Assembly (NCBI GenBank): GCA_023213315.1 | Contig: JAKCPI010015033.1 | Coordinates: 124,001-188,000, forward strand | From: Euborellia annulipes | Lineage: Eukaryota; Arthropoda; Insecta; Dermaptera; Anisolabididae | Direction of reading: 5' to 3' | Length of the DNA: 64,000 nt | Part shown: positions 35,007 through 47,000 of the stretch, one piece after another | Numbering within the stretch: position 1 is the stretch's first letter | Layout of the letters: each line of letters starts with the position of its first letter | Notes under the pieces: generated by a model | The model's database searches: none | What the model saw: the letters and a program-made list of their open reading frames with translations, nothing else | What the model was told of the DNA's origin: nothing | Made by a program: the position numbers and the translations under genes

Positions 35007-38000
35007 AAAACTAAAAACACTAGGTGATGTTCCAGAATTATCGGTATTTCGACTCTTGGCTCTGCTTAAACCAAGTTTTGAGTATATGGAAATTATTCTT
35101 CTAGTCTGTCTGTTTGTGTAGGAGCAAAATATCCCAAAAACGAAAAAAAACAAAACAACAAGGTTGAATTTGGATATTTAAATTACCAACTCCCCAAGAT
35201 TTTGAATAAAATTGGCCAAAAAGTGCAAGTGGTTTTATTTTTTTCTTTAAATTAATAAATCATTTATGTGATAAATCTCGAGACAAACATTCTGGTGTGC
35301 AGGGGCGGCTTTAGCGGGCGCGTAGGCCGATTGGGTAGGCAACCCAATAATAATGTCGGTTTTGGTATAAGCTACAACAGAGTTCAATTTTAATAGTTAT
35401 TTAATTTATATCCACTGTTGTAGTTAAAAAAATGTCATCCTTTTCTGTGTAACTTTGTCGTTTTTATTTCATCAAACATGTTGACACCCCGGAAAGTTGC
35501 CTACCCAATATCTTCATCCTAGAGCCGCCCCTGCTGGTGTGATAACTTTAGTCAAAGAAAAATGTGTGCTGTGCGGTTAGTCACGCCATTTTTTTTTGTT
35601 CACAAAAATAGCAATCTCTTTTATACTCTATGTTCTCCTTTTCTTTTTTTATACCCGTAAATTAAGACAAAAAGTGATAATAATTAAGGCCAAGAAAGCG
35701 TGTTGAGATTTCATAATTTACGGGGGAGAAAAAAAGATGGACGAAATTCAGAGAAAATTTATTAGAGCAGTTCGTTCGTTTGCTTTTATTTAATAAGCAT
35801 ATGTCGACCCGTTTTGAACGGAACAGGATCGTTTTTTTCTAATTAAATCATCGAAATGCAACAGAACGCGATGCCGAGCTTCAATTTGTCAACTGCAGTG
35901 CCCCGGGTATTGGAACAGAATAAAAGAGAGCAAGACATCCTCAACTTTTATTTAGGTGCAGCCAAAAATAAAAGCCTCCCATTCAACGAGACGTTTCGGA
36001 GGAATTTTATTCACCCATCACTTAATAATTCGCATAAATTTACATGTATTGCCCTATTGGCCAACTCCGGGACTTTAATTTAACAATTTTGAAGAACTGA
36101 AGATGGATGGGTAAATAAAGTTCCTCCGAAACGTCTCGTTGCATCGGAGGCTTTGATTTTTGGCTGCACCTGCTCCTTCTTCTGTCTATAGAAAAACAGC
36201 CACTGACTCCATTGATCTCCACTGCCATAACACGGGGGTTCCTATGAGCTTGATACTTGATAAAACGCCCTCCATGGCAATTCTCCTGTTGTTGACAGAT
36301 AGATTAAAATATCCTGAATTTTTCGTTCATCTACGAACAGCCTATACTGTCTGTAATTTTCCTCAAAATCAAATTGATTCCACATAGAGAAAAAATAAAT
36401 ATTCTTTTAAGTAATAATTTACGAATAATAATCTATTTCTTCCGGCCGCAAAAACGCATTATAGGGTTGGAGGGAAAAAGGGAGATCCGCCGACCCCGCA
36501 TCGCGGGAATAAGGCGAAGACAGAAGAGGTTATATAATTTAATTAATTGTTTAATTTTGTACATTTTATACGGTATACGATATATTTTGAAATATTATTT
36601 TATTTAGAATAATATAAAAAAAAAAAATCAGAGCCCTTGTGGCGGGAGGATATCTCCCTCCCCCCCCCCCTCCCCCACCTGCTAATTCTGCAGCTAAATC
36701 AATTCTCTTTTATTTCTAATATCAACAAAGACCAAATCAATTAATTTCCGAATTGGTAATTGGAAAAAATAACGCACAGAGAGTTATTCGCTTACACAAA
36801 ATGATGCCTTTGTCAATATTGTTCATATATTTTATACATGCCACAACAAAATCCATGTGTGCTTTTTAACAATCTTTGGTCTCGAAGAAGGCGTCCGAAA
36901 CGTCGACCAAAAGAAATTAAAAGTAGTTTTTTATTCTCCTAGCTGCAAATGCACTCCCTTAAGATTAATTTCCGAATGTTTACCTTTGCTTAAGAAAACA
37001 ATGTAGAAAGTGACTTGTAGCTCCTTTACGGACATTGGGAAAAGAATCGATTGTAGCTTGGCAATTTGTGGGAAGAACATAAACAAGTCAAGTGCAATAG
37101 CCACTAAGATCATTGCTGTTGAGCATTGCCAAAGCACGGTTGCGAGGCCCAAGAAAACAAACGTGTGGAACGTCCCCCGTAAATAGAGAGTAACGGAATC
37201 CGTTATAGCACTTGAAATTTAAATAAATCAAATGTCAAATTAAAATTTGTACCAATTTGAGTGAAGTGTTGATGAAGCTCGAGTTGCATTTGCAATTCTG
37301 TGTGTTCAGCTACTGCAAAGCAAAAAGAAAATAAAATCATGGTTATATGACTCTTGACTTGGAAACAGGACACCTGAACAAGAAATTATGCAACATTTAT
37401 TCAAGTGCGCCCGTTATAACTTGGAGCACTCACACACACACGACACACAGATAAATTAGCCAATTGGCTTGGCATTGCTTGAGACGTGCACTGATTTTGT
37501 ACACTTGAAGCATCCAAAGTGAAAACAAACAGACAGACAGACATACTTGGTTGGCCCATTCGAGGTTTTTGACACTTTCTTAATTTTCATTTAATCTTTT
37601 TTATATAAATAAATATCTTTTAAAAATTCTTTTTTTCTTTCTCATCAAGGGCGTCGCCTGGGGGGGGGGGGGGCAAAATTTAGTTTTTGAGTAGCTGCCC
37701 GACATGTTTTTGGTTTTTTTGTTCTCATTAATAATAATAAATTAATATTTATCAACTCAATTTCGATTTGTATTCTCCTTTAGAGAGCACCCGGTGGCTA
37801 TTAAGAGAATAATGGGATGGGATATTTATTCACTTCCGCGCAATCTATTGATATATTTGAAGTTGTTTTTTACTATCTCTTACCTCTATATATGTTAATA
37901 TATAGAGAGAGAAAGTATTGCGATCATGTCAAAAATTCGATGTCGAGATTTTGATGGATATACACGTTTTGAGGTCCCCTGAATCCAAAACAATACTTTC

Positions 38001-41000
38001 TCTCTATATATATTTCATATAGACGTCTATAGGGTAAGAGAAAGTAAGTGGTTTTCGCGACATGGTTTGTCTGTAGATAAAGATTCTCTTTAAAATGTAT
38101 ATTCTGTCGCACCAGATTTTTCGTGTCGACATATATTTAGTTTCCGCCGAAATATTTGAATTCAAGATGTAAAATTTATAAGTATGGGCAAATATTTATA
38201 TTTTGTTACAAGAGTAAAGGGGTCTTCAGAAGATTTCAATGTCACAATGAGAATATACATTTTTAGAGCATCTAATAAATAGTTGATTTATGAATTTTAA
38301 TCAAAATCGTTGGAGAGAATTTTGAGAAAATCGGAAAAAAACTGAAAAAGTACATCAATAAAGTACTAGTGCTTTTAAATTGATTTTGATTAAAAGCTTA
38401 TTTTCACGCTCTAGAGGGGTGCCTAACTTAAATATAAAATTTCAACCTCCTAGCTCTTTCCGTTCTTGAGATATTTTGTTCACAGACAGACCATGTCGCG
38501 AAAACCATTTTTTTTTGGATTCAGGGGACCCCAACCCATCAAAATCTCTTCATCAAATTTTTGAAATGAACCCAATACTTTCTCTCTCTCTCTTATAGAT
38601 AAGAAAAGGTAAAAAAAAAATTGATACACAAATATTTTAATTTTATACGTAATTGACCTTTAAAATTTCATAATTATAATCATCACATGGCATATAAGAG
38701 AGTTTCCGTCTCCGGGAGAGAGGAATTTCTTTATTTATTGATGCCTACACATTACAACGTTAATATGAATGACATTACACCTTGAACACGCCCGTTGACA
38801 ATCATTTTCATTAACTTGAAATTCCGTATCATCGATCCTTGTAAGAGATAATATCTCGGAATGCTTACCGGTATAGCTTCCTTCATCTTTCCTCAAAGGG
38901 GGCGTTTTCAAAGAGGGGAGTAATAATGGTTTATTATTAGCTTTGTTCATTTCACTTGCCATGAGAAAAAGTGCAAAGCGGCCAGGGCATGCATGCCATG
39001 CTATCTAGGCCAAAAAGAACAAACGTGCCCCAACTACCTAGAACAAAAAGTGCAATGTTTGCATAATTTGACATCACTCATGAACTTGCAACTTCTTAAG
39101 GGGTGACAAACTAATGTGGTATTTTCGCCCTCCTGCACACATTTAGGCACTTGCATTGTATCATCAAAGAACAGCATATTACTTTTGAAATGGAAGAAAA
39201 ATGTCTCTTCTGTTTCTGGCTTTCAACAAAAGAGATACACGCCTCTTTTTGCGGAGGATTTTCTTATTCTTATAATATTTTATTTATATACAATTCTCAG
39301 CAGATCCACCAGCCCCTCATCGGTCGGTCCGTCCAGCTTTCTCCACCATTCCTCTTCCCATCTTCTTCTCAAACTCCTGACACCCTTCTATATGTCTCCT
39401 TTTCCGCGTCGCATCCCCGTTCCACACTGTTCCACCTCTTCTTTAACCCCTCCAGATACTTGCACACCTTGCTCTGGCCCATAATATCTTCGTTTCTTCA
39501 TTACAATTTGTTTCCTGCCAATATCTTTCTTTATATGCTTGTAATTGGGGCAGAATTTAGAATTGTCTATTTCAGTCGAATATTTTGATATGTCTGCCCT
39601 TAATATATTTTCCTTCATCCCTATTCCACTTGGTTCCTCTTCGCCCATCCAAATCATCCCCTTCCCAGGCCTTCCAATCTCTTCTTCATCTCCCCACCCC
39701 ATTATGTTCCATTCCTATTCTCTACCCCTCTTAATATTTCCTTGAGACACACACACTTTCGGAAGTCGCTCTTCGTTCATTTTCTTTATTCTTTTTATGA
39801 ATTTAGGAGATTTTTTAGTGCTACTGTTGCCTTCCTATTTCGCTTCTCCAAATCTACTCTGGTGATGCTCTTAATATACCCATTGTCATCTTCATATAGC
39901 TTGCACGTATCTTCTCGATTTCTTCTTTCTCTGTTCTGATCCATACATTATGACTGGTTGTCGTAGAGTAATATTTTCTTTGCGAGTTCCTTCGTTGAGC
40001 TCCTTTTGACCAGGCCCACGTCGCTCTTATCATTTTTTCCTATTCTTGCTTGCTCTTTCACATGTTGCTTTCTTAAATTTCCTGACGAGAAAATGACTCC
40101 CAAATAACTTTCCTGAATTTCCTTCTTTCTTCAAAGTATACTCTTGATACTCTTTCTGCTTCCTTTCTTGACTCTAAATTTACTGTTAGTTTGTTTTCCT
40201 TACAGTAACGTTCCCGGTCTCTGATCATTTCTTTTAACTCACTCTTCTCTTCATCTATTATAGCAACATCATACAAAATATCTTCTTATTCCCAATCACC
40301 GTTCCTCCAACATTTTTTCTTTCCTACGCCTATATATCATCATTTATATAAATATTAAAGAGGCTAGGGCACACTTGAATCAATCGTTTGTTCGTCCAAA
40401 AGAATTTTTACTTTTCCTTTCTCTGCCCTTTATATTAAATCTCGTTTCTTTATACTTATATTTCCTTTATCGTCTTTTTTCTTTTTTACCTATGTATATA
40501 TGTAATATATATATAGAGAGAGAAAGTATTGGTTTCATGTCAAAAATTGATGTCGAGATTTTGATGGATCTTCACGTTTTGAGGTCCCCTGAATCCAAAA
40601 AAGTGGTTTTCGCGACATGGTCTGTCTGTGGGTGGGTGGGTGGGTGTGTGGGTGGGTGTGTCTGTGTTCACTTTTAAGCATGAAGGAATTGAGCTATGAG
40701 GCTGAAATTTTATATTTAAGTTAAACACCCCCGGGACCGGAAAAATAAGCTTTTAATCAAAATCGGCCAAAGAGTACTAGTACTTTACTGATGTACTTTT
40801 TCAGTTTTTTTCGATTTTCTCAAAATTCGCTCTAACGATTTTGATTAAAATTCAAAAATCAATTATTTTTTAGATGCTCTTTCAAATGTATATTCTCGTT
40901 TTGCTCTCAAAATTGTTTGAAGCACACTTTACTCTTGTGCTTCATAGGAAAGATAGGAGAAATGGTTGTCATGGTTACGAAATATAAATATTTTCCCATA

Positions 41001-44000
41001 CTTATAAATTTTACATCTGAATTCAAATATTCCCTACTGCCGGGAACTAAATACATGTCGACACAAAAAATCTGGTGTGACAAGCACAGTACACAACTTT
41101 CGATTACCGAAGGTAAGAGAAAGTTGTGTGCGTGCGCCAGTCACACCAGATTTTCTTATAATTTTGTTGCAGGTGAAGTGACCGATATTAAGTTCCTCTG
41201 TCTGAATGGCACTGTCTTTGATCAAGAAACAAGAGTTTGCGAACGAATAGATGAAGTGGACTGTTCGAAAGCAGAAGGCTTTTATAATCTCAATCTGGAA
41301 CTCTATGCTGGAAACCAACCTCCTTTTGGGTAAAGGAATCTCTGATTTTAAAATTAAACAACATGTTTGTTCAAATTTGAAATCCATTTCATATGTATTT
41401 GTACACTCACCCTTTTTTTGTTTTTTAGATTTCCTGAAGACGATGATGATGAAATAATAACAACACCATCTCCGCTGCCGATAACCACGACCACAGCAAC
41501 AACAACGACGTCGACGACGACAACACAAGCGCCACCTTCAACTCCTAGTAGTTCTCCGCCTCCTCCCCTGTCATCTCCTTCCTCTTTGTCTCCTCTCCCT
41601 CAGCCTCATACTACATCTATCACATTTCTTCATTTCCCTTCATCAACAAAACTTCCTCAACAACAACAACACACACATCTTGTTCATTCCCATCATGATT
41701 ACGATGACTATTCGGATGGGAGCAGCGGGGATTACGATGATCCAGCTACAACTGAATTACACCACGGAGTTTTCAGCAATGGCCACGTCGGTGTGTTAAG
41801 TCCTCCCCGTCCTTCTCTCTCATCAACTACAAGCAATTATTTTACTAGTGATCTTGCAATTCCTATAACACCTCCATCACCGATACGACGAGGTCATCTT
41901 CAACCCTCATCTCCATCGTCGACTGTCAAATATTTCTTTTCGCTTAATTCGCATGGCAATCCTTATTCTCACTCGCATAACATTCATTTAACACCTGCGC
42001 CATTAAATTTTAAATTTAGCCAAAACTCGGAGCATTTGTTCAGTCCAACAAAAATTGTTTCCTCCACAAGTAGCACGTTTAGTGTTTCAACAGCACATCA
42101 AAAGTCAAAATCCCAAGTGAATCCGTTAGAGATCAATCACGGACTCCATCCTTTTGGTTCCAATTCCAATTCATCATCTTCACCCACACCATCGCATAAT
42201 TATGATGAATATCAAGAATCTGATGTTTCCTCAGATCCATTTTTTAAAGATGTTCCGAAAATTCGGAGAGATAAACGTCAATCGGATAGACGTCGCCAAC
42301 CACCGACACCTGTGCCAGAAACTGAGAGTATTCTAACTGCACCTAATAATCGTGGAGGGCGGGGTCGAGTACGAGCGTCAACAACATTAACAACCAGACA
42401 AGATTCAGGTAATGTTACAAATAAACAATAAAAGAGACATTTCGACTTTACAAAAGACCATCAAAAACTCGAACTTGAGGATTGAGGATCAGTCTAAAGG
42501 TACTTTTTCCTCGGTGCGACTCTGACAACGATTTAACTTGATTCACTATTTCCTTTGAGCTGTTTTGCTCCGAGCGACTGCCGGTAGAGTCGTTAACGAT
42601 AATCGTCGGACAGTCAGAGAAAAACGAAAAAATTCTGGGAACTTTTTGTCGTCTTCACGGGTCTTGATGGGAAATGATCAATTTTTAGTACAAACCCTGC
42701 GAATGTTTGAACTAAGAAATAAGAAATAAAGACCGTCGTACGTTTTTGCTCTTTTTATCCCTTAAGTATGGAGAAGTATTTCGTCATCTTCCATCTCCTC
42801 AAAAAGGCATTTCAAAAACACAAACTTGCTTTATTATAGAACAATGTGATTGCGAATGAAGCAAAATGGTATCGTCGTGAGGGTCGCACCGAGGAAAACG
42901 CAGCTAGAACTAAATCGAGATGAGCACGTGACCGAAGATTGTGGGGGTGACTGGGGTCGAGGGTTTGAGCAACTTTGCATTGCACAGAGGGTAGTACAGC
43001 ATCAAGCCACTAACCAAGAACTCTTCCAGTGGCCAAGGGACACATCGACCTGGCCATACTCATAATTACATGATTCTATTTATTGGAGATCTTTTAAAAT
43101 ATTTGTTGTTTCCTGAGGTCATACAAAAAGGCGTTAGATGACGATTGGGAGCGTGGAAGTCAAGAAGGGAAAACCAAACTCCCGAAGGAGACTCTGGTAG
43201 GAATATCCCCCATAAAGTGGATGGTGGCCATGCGTTGTGAGCTCCGTTGACGGCACAACTGCCGAGTTTTAATTGAATTCAGGGTCGGCTCTCAGTTTAT
43301 ATTGTCAAAAAGGATTTCGGTTCAAAGTAAATAAATGGTGAAGTGACTAGTCGCACAGCACAAAACTTGCTCTTACCTTCAACTTCAGTAAGGTAAGAGA
43401 AAGTTGTGTACTGTGCTTGTCAAGAGCTGAAAAACAAAATTCCATAAGAAATTTTTATTAAAATTAAAATAAAATGAAAAAATCTGGTGTGACTGCACAG
43501 CACACACTTATCTTCAGTAAGAGAAAGTTGTGTTCTGTGCTTGTCACACCAGATTTTTTGTGTCGTCATATATTTAGTTTCCGCCAATATACTTCAAGAT
43601 TCAAGAAATTTATAAACACTAGCCGCGTCGCCCGCCTTCGGCGGTCTTCGCGCCTAGCCGGGGGGCTTCGCCCCCCTGGACCCCCTCCAGCTGGCTCGGG
43701 CCCGCCTGCGGCGGACCCTCGCCCTTTCTTCTTAATTATGAAAAAAAATTATCATTACTATTCCAAACCAGTGCCTGTTTGAAGATTTGTTTACATTCAT
43801 GGAATACACAAATGAAAAGAATACATAAATATTTCTCTATACATTTCCTATGGGAGAAATCGTAACTTTAAAAATTAATAACTCAAAAAGTTATGGGAAT
43901 TTCGGGATGAAAATAATTTTCCTGTAATCCCGAAAAGGTCCTCTTTATGTATAAAAAATTTCATTTCAAAATTCCAACGGGAAGTTGCCTAAATAGAGCG

Positions 44001-47000
44001 TGACAGACAGACAGACAGACGGACGGACATTAGTGAATTATATATATAGATGGGAAAATATTTACATTTTGTTACCATGGCAACCATTTCTCCTATCTTT
44101 TCTTTGAAGTATGCTTCAAACAATTTTGAGAGCAAAATGAGAATATACATTTTAAAGAGTATCTAAAATATAATTGATTTATGAATTATAAAATCGTTAG
44201 AGCGAGTTTAGAGAAATGATGGCTCGAATGCTTCCACATCAGTAAAGTGTACAGGGTGGGTGACACAATATGGGCCCCCCCCCCCAGCAAAATTCCCTAG
44301 TTACGCCCATGGTGACTTGTCTTTTTCAGAAATGAGTCGAGAAAGAAGAAAAAGACCTCAACTTGTTGCAATGGACCCAGAGACCCTAGCTGAACTGCCT
44401 AATCGAACTGGATCTCGACGAATACCTTCGCGTGCATCATCATCTTCTAGCAGAACACGATTAAACCCAACAACAACAACAACAACAACACCCCTGGCTG
44501 TCACCACAACGCAACTCCCTCAGACTTCGTTTACCTGTCGAGGAAAAACTCTCGGAGGCTATTACGCCGACCCTGAAGCCGATTGTCAAATCTTTCACAT
44601 TTGTTCACAAGGACGTCATGGAAGGTAAAAGAATATAAACATTCGCCTTTATTTCTATAATAATATTCTTTTTTTTAGAATCCAAGATAATAAATTCGCA
44701 TGCGGGCCGGGAACGCGATTCGACCAGCGAAGTCGCATTTGCCAAGAACGCTCCAAAGTGGATTGCAGCTTATCTAAAGGGTATTACCATCTCAACAACT
44801 TCAGAGGCCAAGAAGGTGCGTTTTTCTTTTAAATTCCTTCCTCGGAGTCGATTTTGATTTATTCTTGTTCCTTCCATTCACAGAGAGCATCACTGTTCCG
44901 AGTTTTGAACCACTCAAAGTGCCACACACTTCGATTAAACCGACAAGAGGTATGTGCGTCATAAAAGAGTTTGCTCTCTTATTCGTTTACTCTATTTCTT
45001 TTCTTTTCTTTTCTAACTTGAAATCATTTTCAGAGACTTTTCGACTGTAAATAAAAAAAAAATCCGCATTGAGACATTACATGAAGTGTAAGTGGACGTT
45101 AATTTAATCATTCACCTTTTGCGCACAATGACTGATGACTTTGACTGACCAGAAACAAAAAGACGAAATAATTTCACGTAAAGCACAAAAACACTTTTGA
45201 ACAAAAGAAAGGATAAATTCGTTCTTTCTTTTACGTCACCTATTTGTATATATAGAGCATCGGGTGTTTCATTTGAATTGAAACGAACATTTTTTTATTT
45301 TCCCGGACACACCGAAATATTCAGGTACAGACCTGCCTTTCTGACGTTTCGCTCCTTGCATGTGAGCTAGCTTAGCCTGTATCCTTACGGACCGAAACAT
45401 CGAAAAAAAATTCCCTCCCCAGTTCCAGCCCTTAATTTTATTTTTAACAACTTCCTCTCAATCGTTGAATTTTTCCCATTTAAATGCCGTAACATGCAAA
45501 TCCCTCTTTTTTTGTAATTGTTACAGCTCTGTTCGGTTTTGTGATTTTTCATTGCGAAAATAAAAGTTGAAATTTAATGAATTTTCACTTCTCAAAATAT
45601 TAAACTGAATAGACTATATCTTGGGAATAACGCACTTGAGCTAAATATTTCAGAGGACATTTTTTATTTTTCCTGCAGGCTTTTCCTTACGATTTTTATT
45701 ATATCTTCAGTCGTTTTGTTAATAACAAAGAAAAATGACAATTTTCAAGGAAAATTCGCGTAAATAAAAATCTTCGTTTCAAATGGAACACTCTCTATAT
45801 GTAAATCCCTCTCAGGCATAATGAATAGTAGGCTATGAAAGGGACAGAACTCGAAAACAAAGAGAAGAAAAATGCATGCCCCCATAGAGAGAGATGATCG
45901 CCGCATTCCTCCAGTCCAGGACGTGCAAAGGGATCTATCTCCTCCAGAGCTGTACGAATCCTTTCCTTGAGTTCAGGACGTGTAGCTTCAAGTATCCCCA
46001 CAAGAACAAGTCGGAAGCTCTCATTCGACGCCTGGAGAAATGCGGCGCGTAACGTGATGGCTGGCGATCATCTCTCTCTTTGGGGGCATGCATTTTTCTT
46101 CTCTCTGTTTGCAATGTTTGTTCCCGAGTTCTGTCCCTTTTATAGCCTACTTGGGTATCCTCGCTTGGGGGCGAATTCGAGCTTTCTTTCTATCAAAATT
46201 CCCAAGGGGGAAACTCTGTATAAAAAATAAAGCAAACTTTTTTTTTTGATCTTTTCTAATAAATATTATTTCATTTTATTTTTTACAGATGAAAGATCAA
46301 AAAGAACCAGAAATAGACGACAAATAACAGACGAAGAAGAATACGAGGAATACGAAGAATATTATGATGATGTCGAAGAGGCAACAACAGAGGATTCTAA
46401 AACTATTAATAGAAAAAATTTAGATTCTAACACAACAACAACAACACACAACAACAGAGGAATCTAAAATTGTTAGTGGAAAAAATTTAGATTTTAATAC
46501 AACAACAACAACAACAGAGGAATCTAAAATTGTTAGTGGAAAAAATTTAGATTCTAAGACAACAACAACAACAACAACAACTACAGAGGAATCTAAAATT
46601 GTTAGTGGAAAAAATTTAGATTTTAATACAACAACAACAACAACAGAGAAACACCCCCATCTAGTGCCAGGGAAACCAACAAAATTTGATGAAAATGTTG
46701 AGGAACTTATACATATTGATGTGACGTCACCAACAAGCAGCAACCAATCAACGAGCGGCGTTGTTGTTGTCGTCGAGGAAGAGGAAGTTGCTCCGTCTCC
46801 ATTAGAAACTGAGGAATTCAGACGTCCATTTTTAGTAGACAACGAATCACGCGAGAGCAGAGAACAAATCTATTCCTCATTTAATGCTCTTGAAAAAAAA
46901 ACTCCTACTAAACAACAACAACAACAACTTTTGAAAACAACAACAACAACAACAAAAGATTTTTATGATGATTATTATGAATATGAAGTTGAATTGGAAC

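Noticed and set aside
42850..43065. 71-codon ORF with W/Q-rich C-terminus
   Set aside because: Starts within a possible TIR element, has no recognised domain and lies in an intron.
46420..46842. Minus-strand 140-codon ORF rich in Val/Ser opposite the chitin-binding exon
   Set aside because: Antisense shadow of the (ACA)n coding repeats; the plus strand has conserved domains and splice sites.
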